Source: Proteus vulgaris
GTDB taxonomy: Bacteria; Pseudomonadota; Gammaproteobacteria; Enterobacterales; Enterobacteriaceae
Length of the DNA: 64,000 bases
Assembly: GCF_016239305.1 (NCBI RefSeq)
Contig: NZ_JAEHOQ010000002.1
Location: forward strand, 62,001 to 126,000
Direction: 5' to 3'
A program made the translations under genes and the position numbers. How positions within the stretch are numbered: position 1 is the first letter of the stretch; each line of letters begins with the position of its first letter. Positions 44,453-52,907 of the stretch are shown here, one piece after another. The notes under the pieces were generated by a model. It had not been told where the DNA came from, made no database searches, and saw nothing but the letters and a program-made list of their open reading frames with translations.

Positions 44453-45007
44453 TTACATCTGTTTTTGGTTTTCAACCCATTCATCTTTAGTTAAGCGACA
44501 AATATTTTCAACTTTCACTTCATCTAAAAATTCTGCGTATTGCTCTTCAATAACATGATGAAATTTAAATCCACATTTTTCTTGTGCTTTTTGTGACTTC
44601 TTGTTATCAGCGAAGTATCCACACCATAAACTATCTAATTCCAATGTTTCAAAGCTATGCCGGCTAATTTCTCTCACCGCTTCAGGAATTAAACCTTTCC
44701 CCCAAAACGGAACTCCAATCCAATAAGAGACTTCAGCATCATTATCACCTATTGGGAAATTACTCTCGTTAGCAAAAGATAAACCCACTAAGCCGATAGC
44801 GCGATCATCATCAATTAATGTAACAGCATAAACTTCATCTCGCATAAATATAGTACGAATTATTTCAGCACTTTCTTCAACACTTTTATGAATTGGCCAA
44901 CCAGCAATAGGGCCAACTCGTTTATCTTTCGCGTATTCATACAGGCTTGGTGCATCAGAGAGTTTCCATGGCCGTAGTATAAGTCTTTCTGTTTTTAATA
45001 TTCTCAT
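44453..45007 (-). CDS. RimJ/RimL-type GNAT acetyltransferase
   Basis: About 184 residues. It opens RILKTERLILRPWKLSDAPSLYEYA and has VSYWIGVPFWGKGLIPEAVREI (acetyl-CoA loop) and ADNKKSQKAQEKCGF, as in RimJ/RimL-like N-acetyltransferases that modify protein N-termini, spermidine or small amines. ATG 45007 with AAGTGA upstream is preferred over the in-frame GTG at 45016. It is a single gene. The acceptor is unknown. Confidence 0.85.
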   Translation of the reverse strand: MRILKTERLILRPWKLSDAPSLYEYAKDKRVGPIAGWPIHKSVEESAEIIRTIFMRDEVYAVTLIDDDRAIGLVGLSFANESNFPIGDNDAEVSYWIGVPFWGKGLIPEAVREISRHSFETLELDSLWCGYFADNKKSQKAQEKCGFKFHHVIEEQYAEFLDEVKVENICRLTKDEWVENQKQM

Positions 45008-45223
45008 TTTAATCACTTTTCTTATTTTTTATCAATACGTTATGATTTATCTTACGTTTTTAAGGTATGTGCATTCTAAAGAAAAGAAATAAAAAACCAA
45101 ATGGCATAAAAGAGGTAAAATCAGTACTTTTGAAAACTAAATAAAAGGAAATACTTGTTATTAAGTTTAATATCGTCAAATATAAAAACTATTAGATTAG
45201 AATAAAAAGAGGGCGATAGATTT

Positions 45224-46069
45224 ATGTTAAGCCAAGTATTGTCACAACTGAATACCTCATCGCAACACGCCATTGTGGGTGAAAGCAGTATGGCAAATGA
45301 AATTAATTATCCATTACCATTGTCCTACATAGTGGTCATGGTTTGCTTAGAAGGAAGGGCTGTAATCAATATTGGTTTTCAGAAACAGGTGATCAAAGCG
45401 AATCATATTCTTATTTTAGGCGATGATATGATGACCGTTTTGAGCCAAAAATCAGTAAATTTTCGCTTATTTTATTGTTTTCTCGATAAATCTTTTGCTT
45501 CAGAAATTGCTTATTCTCTTTCTAATACTTTATTTGCCTTTCTCCATGAAAATCCCATTTGTTTCCCAAAAAATGAACAAAAAGCGGCCTTAAATAGATG
45601 GATAGAACAACTAAAATATATAGATAATCACTATACTGAACATCGAAAACTGATGTTAAAAAACCACCTACAAAATCTCTTCTTTGCGATCACAGAATCA
45701 ATACCAACACATTTTTCTATCGCTAAAAAAGAATTTAGCCGTAAAGAAAAGCTTTGTTGGCAATTTTGGGAGTTAATTGGAAAACATTGTTTAAAGCATA
45801 GGGAAGTTGCTTTTTATGCAAATTGTCTTAATATTACGCCATTTTATTTATCACAAATAACAAAACAATTTTTTAATGATTCGCCTAAGACCTTGATTAA
45901 TCGTCAAGTTATTCTTGAAATAAAAGCATTATTAATGCACACTTCGCTTTCAGTAAATGAGGTATCAATAAAGCTTCATTTTGATGATCCCTCTTATTTA
46001 TGCCGATATTTTAAAAGAGAGACTGGTTATTCTTTATCTGGTTACCGTAAACAACATCAACGACAATAA
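45224..46069 (+). CDS. AraC-family transcriptional regulator
   Basis: A 281-residue regulator. The C-terminal 100 residues hold two HTH motifs ([23 protein letters not shown] and [27 protein letters not shown]). The N-terminal region (about 15-115) is cupin-like, the usual ligand domain. AGGGCGA precedes the ATG. No obvious target adjoins except the downstream phosphoesterase on the same strand, 132 bp away. Confidence 0.86.
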   Translation: MLSQVLSQLNTSSQHAIVGESSMANEINYPLPLSYIVVMVCLEGRAVINIGFQKQVIKANHILILGDDMMTVLSQKSVNFRLFYCFLDKSFASEIAYSLSNTLFAFLHENPICFPKNEQKAALNRWIEQLKYIDNHYTEHRKLMLKNHLQNLFFAITESIPTHFSIAKKEFSRKEKLCWQFWELIGKHCLKHREVAFYANCLNITPFYLSQITKQFFNDSPKTLINRQVILEIKALLMHTSLSVNEVSIKLHFDDPSYLCRYFKRETGYSLSGYRKQHQRQ

Positions 46070-46119
46070 AACAGATGATATTGTATTTATTGTTCTATTT
46101 TTAATTAAAGGAGGTAATT

Positions 46120-46167
46120 ATGTTAAAAAAATATCACTATACAAACCGAGGGAAAATATTTTCTTAA
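46120..46167 (+). CDS. Possible 15-codon leader peptide or small protein
   Basis: ATG 46120 opens MLKKYHYTNRGKIFS-stop with an almost perfect ribosome site, AAAGGAGGT, four bases upstream. It lies between the AraC gene and the phosphoesterase gene, 34 bases before the latter. The site is much stronger than that of the phosphoesterase, so it may be a leader peptide or a real micro-protein. Confidence 0.3.
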   Translation: MLKKYHYTNRGKIFS

Positions 46168-46201
46168 GGTTAATATTTTTATTACTTATTAAGAAATTAC
46201 T

Positions 46202-46738
46202 ATGATTTATTTTACTTCTGATACACATTTTTGCCATTCAAATATCCTCAATCTTTGTGATCGTCCTTTCAATAGTGTAAGCCATATGAATGATACGTTA
46301 ATCCATAATTGGAACGCTTATGTATCTGATCATGACGAAATCTATATTTTAGGTGATTTTCTCTATCGAGGAACTGGACAAGATGCGAACCGAATTTTAC
46401 GTCGGTTAAACGGTAAAAAATACCTTATCCGTGGAAATCATGACAAATTTCTCGATGATCCGGAATTTGACGCATCAGTATTTGAATGGGTGAAAGACTA
46501 CTTTGAATTGGATTATAAAAAACGAAAAATTGTGATGTTTCATTACCCTATATTAGAATGGGGTGGTTTTTTCCGTGACGCCATTCATTTATATGGTCAT
46601 GTGCACAATTCACAAAAAGATCCAACTCAACGTAAGCGCTTAGATGTTTTAGGAAAAAATGCAATTAATGTCGGTGTCGATGTCAACGATTTCTTCCCAA
46701 TTAGCATTGAAACAATACTCAAAAGAACATCGAAATAG
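46202..46738 (+). CDS. Calcineurin-like metallophosphoesterase
   Basis: A 178-residue protein with all metal-binding motifs in order: YFTSDTHFCHSNIL (D-x-H), LGDFLYRG, IRGNHDKF (G-N-H-D), a histidine in MFHYPIL and YGHVHNSQ (G-H-x-H). It hydrolyses a phosphomono- or phosphodiester with two metal ions in the cytoplasm. Small stand-alone enzymes of this type resemble E. coli YfcE-like and phage-type phosphoesterases. The start has little ribosome-site evidence but aligns with the family N-terminus. The substrate is unknown. Confidence 0.87.
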   Translation: MIYFTSDTHFCHSNILNLCDRPFNSVSHMNDTLIHNWNAYVSDHDEIYILGDFLYRGTGQDANRILRRLNGKKYLIRGNHDKFLDDPEFDASVFEWVKDYFELDYKKRKIVMFHYPILEWGGFFRDAIHLYGHVHNSQKDPTQRKRLDVLGKNAINVGVDVNDFFPISIETILKRTSK

Positions 46739-46878
46739 TTTTATTTTTCAATATTTTTATTTAAAATTCAATAGTGTATGGCATTAACTAACCATAGAAC
46801 TCAAGGTTGAGAAGAAATATGCCTTACTTAATCTATTGCAGAAAAAAGTAGAGACAATATAAGTCACCTACAAACCAT

Positions 46879-46906
46879 AAAAAAGACACCTTTAAGGTGT
46901 CTTTTT
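46879..46906. terminator. Bidirectional terminator
   Basis: GACACC (46885-46890) pairs with GGTGTC (46896-46901), with six A before and five T after. It serves the minus-strand ydeE gene and can stop plus-strand readthrough. Confidence 0.85.
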
Positions 46907-46927
46907 AGTTTATGAAGTTTACAGAAA

Positions 46928-48115
46928 TTAAAGTGCAATCGCTCTTTTTTTACTCGCATTCATTCCTTGGATCATACAAAACCAAGCTAATGCAGAAACG
47001 ACCATTAAAATAGCAAACAAAGAAATAGGAGGGAATGACGTTAAAATAAAACCACTGGCTAATGGATTTAGTGCTGCGCCTAACCAGCCTAATGACTGTG
47101 CAGAAAAATAACTTGCTTTCATTCCTAACGGTGCAATGTTATCAATCATCATATACTCACCGGGCGCATAAATTAACTCACCCAGAGTAAAGACGGCAAT
47201 AGCTAATGCCCAAAATATTAAGTTATCGCCAGCAAACATAAAGCCAAGTAAGCCGATCATAAAAAATAACGTGCCTAAGGTCATTAATTTACGCAATCTG
47301 TCGGCTGTAACATGCTTACCCACAATATATTGCAAAGAAACGACAATAGCAGCGTTTACAGGTAATACAACAGCAATAACGGACTCCGCTAATTTAGCGT
47401 CATAAACCACTAAGATATATTGCGAAATACATGATGCAAAAGAACCAAATGTTAAAGTGCCAAAAAAAGTCGAGAGCACAAACCAACTTAATGCTCTATC
47501 TTTTAGCATTATTTTCGGATCCCATTTCACACTATTTTCTTCACCTATATTTATCGCTTTAGAACGTTGAACAAATAGTTGGATCATAAAAAGTGGAACA
47601 CTGGCAGAAATAGCAGCAAGCCAGAAGGGTAATTGTGTTCCATACATTAATAATAAGGTGCCAATAGGTGGGCCAACCGTCCACCCCATATTAATAAAGG
47701 TATAGTTTAGCGAGAATATTTTAGGTTTCGCTGAAACCGACAAAGTTTCAGAAAAATAGGCTTTTAACACGGTTGAAAACACTAAATAAGAGCAGTTAAT
47801 GACCGAGAAAAAGATAATCACTAGAACAGTGCTGTGAACCATAGGTATTGCAGCAAATCCAAAGATAAACGTTATAATAGATAGCAACATATAACGTTTT
47901 TTCTCAAATTTATCAGCAAGCATCCCAAAGCCAAGGCTGAAAAAAATACCAGTTGTTAATGCAATAGACATGGCAATACCGATATCATCAACAGGTAATT
48001 GATATTCCCGCGATAAATAGATCGCCATAAATGGTAATGTTGCACCTCTTCCTATTGTAAGAAGAAGTGATGAAAATAGCAGTGCAGTTGTTGATCGTGT
48101 TTTTTTTGAGAACAT
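46928..48115 (-). CDS. ydeE: MFS exporter YdeE
   Basis: A 395-residue MFS protein of the same length as E. coli YdeE. Shared stretches include LLTIGRGATLPFMAIYLS at the N-terminus, SLGFGMLADKFEKKRYMLL (MFS motif A region), NMGWTVGPPIGTLLLM and ELIYAPGEYMMID, then MKASYFSAQSLGWLGAALNP. YdeE in E. coli is reported to export dipeptides/amino-acid derivatives and is part of the MarA regulon. It is monocistronic, with a terminator at 46879-46906. Confidence 0.9.
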   Translation of the reverse strand: MFSKKTRSTTALLFSSLLLTIGRGATLPFMAIYLSREYQLPVDDIGIAMSIALTTGIFFSLGFGMLADKFEKKRYMLLSIITFIFGFAAIPMVHSTVLVIIFFSVINCSYLVFSTVLKAYFSETLSVSAKPKIFSLNYTFINMGWTVGPPIGTLLLMYGTQLPFWLAAISASVPLFMIQLFVQRSKAINIGEENSVKWDPKIMLKDRALSWFVLSTFFGTLTFGSFASCISQYILVVYDAKLAESVIAVVLPVNAAIVVSLQYIVGKHVTADRLRKLMTLGTLFFMIGLLGFMFAGDNLIFWALAIAVFTLGELIYAPGEYMMIDNIAPLGMKASYFSAQSLGWLGAALNPLASGFILTSFPPISLFAILMVVSALAWFCMIQGMNASKKRAIAL

Positions 48116-48418
48116 ATTATCTTTATTCTAATTATTTGTATTTTATGGAGTGTTTTATAATTTGCGCGATTTTTACAGGTGCAAAAAGAACAAAATCGCA
48201 CTGTATATTAATACATGACTTAGTAATTACTGTATAGCTTAAAGTCCGAGAAAAAGCTCTTTTTGATCTTGTCTTTTTTCTTGCTGATCTTGTAGTAAGA
48301 TTTAATTATCCCATTTTTGATAATAGTATTTATCAAATTCTTATCTATCACCATACCGTTATTTTTTCTAAACTGGACCAATTACTGTTTTATTTACTGC
48401 ATTAAATCTGAGGTCGTT
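48116..48418. other. Divergent intergenic region between ydeE and the accA-like gene
   Basis: About 300 bp. It contains the direct repeat TGATCTTGT at 48264-48272 and 48285-48293, 21 bp apart (two helical turns), a spacing typical of tandem activator binding. An open frame extending the accA-like gene upstream to 48317 is not credible as coding. Confidence 0.5.
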
Positions 48419-49381
48419 ATGTCTTTTATTCATCTTGAGTTTGAAAAACCTATTGTTGAATTAGACGAAAAAATAGATGCATTGCTTACCTTTAAGCAAT
48501 CCCAAGATGAACCCACTGGTATTAATTTAGATGAAGAGATCGCACGTTTAAGGCAAAAAAGCCTTTCGCTGACTAAATCTATTTTTACTGATTTAGGTGC
48601 TTGGGAAATTGTGCAACTTGCTCGTCATCCCATGCGTCCATATACCCTTGACTATATTAAAGCGATTTTTACTGATTTTCAGGAGTTAGCGGGTGATAGA
48701 GCTTATGCCGATGATAAAGCGATTGTTGCGGGTTTAGCGCGTTTAGACAAAATGCCCGTCATGGTAATTGGGCAACAAAAAGGACGTGATACAAAAGAGA
48801 AAATTCTTCGCAATTTTGGTATGCCATCACCTGAAGGTTATAGAAAAGCATTACGTTTAATGAAAATGGCTGAACGTTTTCATCTACCGGTTATTATTTT
48901 TATTGATTCCGCGGGTGCTTATCCTGGTGTTGGTGCTGAAGAAAGAGGACAAGCAGAAGCTATCGCTCGTAATATTCTTGAAATGTCACGATTAAAAACA
49001 CCGATTATTTGCACTATTACTGGTGAAGGATTTTCTGGAGGTGCGCTAGCAATTGGTGTTGGTGATAAAGTTAATATGTTGCAATACAGCACTTATGCAG
49101 CAATTTCACCAGAAGGGTGTGCTTCTATTTTATGGAAAAGTTCTGATAAAGCGCCAATAGCGGCAGAAACCATGGGAATGACAGCACCTAAATTACAATC
49201 ATTAGGTATTATCGACGCTATTATTCCAGAGCCACTAGGTGGAGCTCATCGTGATCATGAACAAGCTGCTGAATTTCTTAAACAACAGTTATTAACTGAC
49301 TTAGCCTTATTAAAAAGCTATTCAACCGAGGAGCTTTTGGATAAACGTTATCAAAAGCTCATGTCTCACGGTTACTGCTAA
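48419..49381 (+). CDS. accA: Acetyl-CoA carboxylase carboxyltransferase alpha subunit, probably a paralogue
   Basis: A 320-residue AccA-type protein from ATG 48419 (GAGGT upstream). It aligns along its whole length with E. coli AccA (319): [62 protein letters not shown], and [19 protein letters not shown]. Two active-site segments differ from the usual wording: IDSAGAYPG for IDTPGAYPG, and [12 protein letters not shown] for [12 protein letters not shown]. The usual accA lies with dnaE, which is absent here; the gene instead sits between ydeE and a LysR gene. It may be a second, specialised copy partnering AccD. Confidence 0.88.
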   Translation: MSFIHLEFEKPIVELDEKIDALLTFKQSQDEPTGINLDEEIARLRQKSLSLTKSIFTDLGAWEIVQLARHPMRPYTLDYIKAIFTDFQELAGDRAYADDKAIVAGLARLDKMPVMVIGQQKGRDTKEKILRNFGMPSPEGYRKALRLMKMAERFHLPVIIFIDSAGAYPGVGAEERGQAEAIARNILEMSRLKTPIICTITGEGFSGGALAIGVGDKVNMLQYSTYAAISPEGCASILWKSSDKAPIAAETMGMTAPKLQSLGIIDAIIPEPLGGAHRDHEQAAEFLKQQLLTDLALLKSYSTEELLDKRYQKLMSHGYC

Positions 49382-49412
49382 TTATTAACGAGAGAAAAGA
49401 AAATGAGTGATA

Positions 49413-49451
49413 CACTGCCTATATTAAGCAATAGAAATACAGTAGGCAGTG
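49413..49451. promoter_or_regulatory. Inverted repeat before the LysR gene
   Basis: CACTGCCTA (49413-49421) mirrored by TAGGCAGTG (49443-49451), perfect 9-bp arms with a 21-base spacer, just ahead of ATG 49460. It may be an autoregulatory operator or an mRNA hairpin. Confidence 0.4.
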
Positions 49452-49459
49452 AATTATTT

Positions 49460-50347
49460 ATGCAAATCGATCTTAATTTATTACGTATTTTTTCTGCCGT
49501 TGCTGAGCAAGGACAATTTGCCGCTGCTGCTCGGCTATTATCGATGCCTACTTCAAATATCAGTCGTGCAATTAAACAGCTTGAACAGCAACTCAATTGT
49601 AAACTTATTGATAGAACAACTCGAAAGATGCGCCTTACTGAACAAGGTAAATTACTCTATCAACAAGGAAAGAAAGCCTTAACTGAGTTAGACAATGTTG
49701 TAAGCAATATCACCAGTGATGGCCCATTAACAGGAACATTCCGCTTAACTATTCCAAGTGAATATGGCAGTGAGCTACTTGCTGATATTTTGGCTGATTT
49801 TGCAGTTCTTCATCCTAATTTACTTATTCAATGTGATACCCAATTAATGCCAAGAAATATCATCGATGATGATATGGATTTACTATTAACTTTTCATCGT
49901 GGAAATCTAGCAGACAGCAGTTATCACTCACGTTTAATTAAATCGTGGCGCAGTATTGTTGTTGCCTCTAATGAGTTGTTAGAAAAAACAGGTGTTCCAA
50001 CTCATATCGAACAATTAAGTCAAATGCCTTGTATTTCTAGTTTAAGCGCACTAGAAGGGCAACCATGGATATTTATTGATGAACATAAAAAACCAATAAA
50101 AGTTACTATAAATAGCCACTATCGAGTAAATAGTGCCATATTGGCGAGAGCTGCCGTATTAAAAGGATTAGGATTTGCTATTTTGGCTGAACATTGTTGT
50201 TTTGATGCAATTAAAACAGGGGAATTGCGAGCTATTGAGTTTCCTCAACAGCCCGCAAGTATTAATTTAATCGCAATATATGCAAGTCGTAGTACGCTTT
50301 CTCGCAATATTGAATCTTTTCTTGAATTTCTCACTCAACGTTTATAA
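49460..50347 (+). CDS. LysR-family regulator
   Basis: About 295 residues from ATG 49460; an in-frame ATG at 49403 (AGAGAAAAG upstream) would add 19 residues. The HTH IDLNLLRIFSAVAEQGQFAAAARLLSMPTSNISRAIKQLEQQL is followed by RTTRKMRLTEQG and a two-lobe ligand domain, in the CrgA-like subgroup. I prefer the later start because LysR proteins usually begin a few residues before D-L-N-L-L, and an inverted repeat would otherwise lie in the coding region. It follows the accA-like gene closely on the same strand and may regulate it. Confidence 0.86.
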   Translation: MQIDLNLLRIFSAVAEQGQFAAAARLLSMPTSNISRAIKQLEQQLNCKLIDRTTRKMRLTEQGKLLYQQGKKALTELDNVVSNITSDGPLTGTFRLTIPSEYGSELLADILADFAVLHPNLLIQCDTQLMPRNIIDDDMDLLLTFHRGNLADSSYHSRLIKSWRSIVVASNELLEKTGVPTHIEQLSQMPCISSLSALEGQPWIFIDEHKKPIKVTINSHYRVNSAILARAAVLKGLGFAILAEHCCFDAIKTGELRAIEFPQQPASINLIAIYASRSTLSRNIESFLEFLTQRL

Positions 50348-50350
50348 ATA

Positions 50351-51853
50351 TTAATCCGTTATTTGCTGGGAAAGTGCGCTATGTTTTGTTTTAAAAGGAA
50401 ATAACACGATAAATAGAGTGACAAAACATGAGATCCCAGCCGTTGCAATTGCATAAGCAAATCCTGAATTAAATGCCTCGGGTAACAGAGTGACGACACC
50501 TTTGTCTAAATTGCCCGTCGTATTTTCAGTTACCAGACTGACAATATCGATATAGCTTACAGATATTCCTAATACCTGACTTTGAATAGCCATATAATGG
50601 ATTGCTTGTTGCACCATTAATGTGCCTAGTAAAGCAATCCCCATTGTCATTCCTGTTTGTCTTAATGCATTCATGGTTGCAGACGCCATACCAGAACGAA
50701 ATGGTGAAACACTTTTCATCACTAGCGCACCAATTGCAGGTGTTGATAATCCCATCCCAGCACCTAATACAAATAGATAACTTCCAGTTATTCCATAGTG
50801 GCTATTTGTTGCCAATGTCGCTAATAAACAAGAGGAAATAGCAATAAACAAGAAACCACAAATCATTAATTTTCTGACTGAAAAATATGCAGATAAACGA
50901 CCAAAAGACATTGAAAATAGGGCCATTGCAATAAATTCAGGCGCCATTCGCCAACCTGTTTCTAACGCACTCCAGCCTTGTGCTTTTTGCAGAAAAAAGG
51001 CAATAAAAAAAACATTACTATAAGTGGCAAAACCCAAAGTGAAAGAAGAAAGGTTATATTGAAAAAATGCACGATCTTTAAATAAAGTAAGAGGTAATAA
51101 AGGGCGTTTAACACGTTTTTCTATCATTAAAAAAAGGACGAGGAATATAACGCCTATAATCAATGTTGATAAAGTCCGATAATGCGACCAACCTACTGTT
51201 CCGGCTTCAATTAAACCATAAGTCAGCAACCCCAGCCCCAACATACTGGTTAATTGACCAAAAGGATCTAGTGCTACATTTTCAGGATCAGCGCTTTCAC
51301 TTAATCCATACCAACCTAGTAATACAGTAATTATTCCAATAGGAATATTAATAAGGAATATACTTGCCCAACCGCTGGTATGAACTAATATCCCTCCTAA
51401 AATAGGGCCAATAATCAGTGATAGCGCACTGACAGAAGACCAAATACCTATAATACGGACGCGCTCAATATCAATAGGAAAAGCATGTGTAATTAAAGAC
51501 AAAGCACCAGGAATAAGTGCAGCGGCAGCAATACCTTGAATAATACGACCTAAAATAAGCACTTCATGTTGCTGTGCAATAGCACAGATCACAGATCCCA
51601 CCGTAAAAATAATCACGCCCCATAACCATACTTTTTTTCGCCCAAAGCGATCACTTAAAGGGCCAGATGACAAAATACAGGCTGATAAACAAAGCGCATA
51701 AGCATCGACAATCCACTGTAAGGTTGCCATATCAGCATGGATATCATTTTGAATAGTGGGTAATGCTACATTCACAATACTAATATCAAGTGTTGCCATA
51801 AAAGTGCCTAAGCAAATGGCACAGATAAGTGACAATCGTTTTAAATAAGTCAT
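50351..51853 (-). CDS. MFS DHA2 (EmrB/QacA-type) drug exporter
   Basis: About 500 residues with 14 hydrophobic helices. Family motifs: ATLDISIVNVALPTIQNDI (motif D1), GPLSDRFGRKKVWLWGV (motif A), GRIIQGIAAAALIPGALSLI (motif C region) and GPILGGILV. It should export toxic or self-made compounds by proton antiport. ATG 51853 is preferred over the frame start at 51916, which lies inside the promoter. A promoter with TTGACC/TATTAT and a TetR-type palindrome lies upstream, and the divergent TetR gene is the likely repressor. It converges with the LysR gene, with three bases between. Confidence 0.88.
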   Translation of the reverse strand: MTYLKRLSLICAICLGTFMATLDISIVNVALPTIQNDIHADMATLQWIVDAYALCLSACILSSGPLSDRFGRKKVWLWGVIIFTVGSVICAIAQQHEVLILGRIIQGIAAAALIPGALSLITHAFPIDIERVRIIGIWSSVSALSLIIGPILGGILVHTSGWASIFLINIPIGIITVLLGWYGLSESADPENVALDPFGQLTSMLGLGLLTYGLIEAGTVGWSHYRTLSTLIIGVIFLVLFLMIEKRVKRPLLPLTLFKDRAFFQYNLSSFTLGFATYSNVFFIAFFLQKAQGWSALETGWRMAPEFIAMALFSMSFGRLSAYFSVRKLMICGFLFIAISSCLLATLATNSHYGITGSYLFVLGAGMGLSTPAIGALVMKSVSPFRSGMASATMNALRQTGMTMGIALLGTLMVQQAIHYMAIQSQVLGISVSYIDIVSLVTENTTGNLDKGVVTLLPEAFNSGFAYAIATAGISCFVTLFIVLFPFKTKHSALSQQITD

Positions 51854-51887
51854 AAGCTTTATTGCCTTAATGATAAATAATAATGGC

Positions 51888-51916
51888 ATAATAATACTCG
51901 ACTGACCGTCGGTCAA
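51888..51916 (-). promoter_or_regulatory. Promoter and TetR-type operator of the MFS exporter gene
   Basis: Minus-strand -35 TTGACC (51911-51916) and -10 TATTAT (51888-51893) are 17 bp apart. GACTGACCGTCGGTC (plus strand, 51900-51914) overlaps the -35 and spacer. The same 15-bp palindrome, differing only at the centre, recurs at 63367-63381. Confidence 0.75.
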
Positions 51917-52005
51917 TTAATATTGATAATGAGTTTCATTTATCATCATTGTGGCTCGCTTTAATATAGAGTACTCTTTACAAGCGATTTTGAGGGAGAT
52001 AAGCA

Positions 52006-52602
52006 ATGTCATTAGAAGAACAAACTACAGATAAGCCAAGAACAAAACCCGCAGAGGTTCGTTTAGAAGAGTTAATGAATGCAGCAGAAACATTGTTTTT
52101 GGATAAAGGCTTTGATGCAACAACCGTGAGCGATATCGTAAAAAAGGCCGGGGTAGCCAAAGGAACCTACTATCACTATTTTTCTGCCAAAACAGATGTT
52201 CTTGATGCTTTAAGAACTCGCTATATGGATTGGTACTTGGATAAAATAGAGAGTGCGATGAATGCCTGTTCACAGCAAAATCACCGTAAAAAATTAAAAC
52301 AGTGGTGTGAAATTAGTGTGATTGCTTATGTTGAAAAACAACAATTACACGATATGCTTTTTCATCAAGTTTTTCATCAAAGCAGTAATATTCATGAAAA
52401 TAGAGCATTACAACAAATACAGACATTGTTAATTGCAGGAACTGAAAATAAAACGTGGCACGTTACACAGCCTGAATTAACCAGTACATTGATTTATCAT
52501 GGTATGCATGCTGCTGTAGATAATTTAGGTCATAGTGAAGAATATACCGCAAAAACACTAGGTTATATGTTATATCAACAATTTACCCAGTTGCTAAAGT
52601 AA
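52006..52602 (+). CDS. TetR-family repressor
   Basis: A 198-residue TetR protein. The HTH (LEELMNAAETLFLDKGFDATTVSDIVKKAGVAKGTYYHYFSAKTDVLDAL, about residues 20-68) is canonical, and the rest is a helical ligand/dimer domain. GAGGGAG precedes the ATG. It is divergent from the DHA2 exporter gene, which has a GACYGACNGTCRGTC palindrome over its -35. The same palindrome lies over the proposed -35 of the siderophore receptor gene at 63307, so this protein may link export and iron uptake. A terminator follows. Confidence 0.88.
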   Translation: MSLEEQTTDKPRTKPAEVRLEELMNAAETLFLDKGFDATTVSDIVKKAGVAKGTYYHYFSAKTDVLDALRTRYMDWYLDKIESAMNACSQQNHRKKLKQWCEISVIAYVEKQQLHDMLFHQVFHQSSNIHENRALQQIQTLLIAGTENKTWHVTQPELTSTLIYHGMHAAVDNLGHSEEYTAKTLGYMLYQQFTQLLK

Positions 52603-52648
52603 AACCTCATATTGTGACAATGTCACATTAAAGATCCGCTTTTAATGT

Positions 52649-52685
52649 AAAATAACGAAACCTATTAATGGCCTCGTTATTTTTT
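52649..52685 (+). terminator. Terminator after tetR
   Basis: AAATAACGA (52650-52658) pairs with TCGTTATTT (52674-52682), followed by TTT. Confidence 0.75.
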
Positions 52686-52844
52686 ACTATTTTGAGGTAC
52701 GTAGGCTATTTAATAAAACATCCAAATTACTCTGGTGTTCAATCTGGCGTATGGATTGCAATTGGAGCAAGTGCTTTAGTAATGTTAATCGCATTTTTAG
52801 GTTATCAACGCATTAATCGTAAAAACAGCAAAAGCTATCCATAA
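52668..52844 (+). pseudogene. 58-codon frame with one membrane helix, possible gene remnant
   Basis: A frame from ATG 52668 to TAA 52844 encodes a peptide with one hydrophobic helix (VWIAIGASALVMLIAFLGY) followed by a basic tail (QRINRKNSKSYP), typical of the last helix of a membrane protein. The ATG lies within the tetR terminator and lacks a ribosome site, and a second terminator follows at 52857-52903. It is therefore more likely the 3' remnant of a lost gene than a live small protein, but a functional micro-protein starting at a non-ATG codon is not excluded. Confidence 0.35.
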
Positions 52845-52856
52845 TTAATCACGCTC

Positions 52857-52903
52857 AAAGCCTAAGCATATCAGCAAAAATAACACCAATATCTTAGGCT
52901 TTT
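52857..52903. terminator. Terminator between the small frame and fhuB
   Basis: AAAGCCTAAG (52857-52866) and CTTAGGCTTT (52893-52902), a perfect 10-bp stem. It can close the minus-strand fhu operon, whose last gene stops just beyond it. Confidence 0.7.
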
Positions 52904-52907
52904 CAAA

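Noticed and set aside
48317-48418. Upstream extension of the accA-like gene
   Set aside because: Adds a hydrophobic stretch absent from AccA; the ATG at 48419 has a good ribosome site and family alignment.
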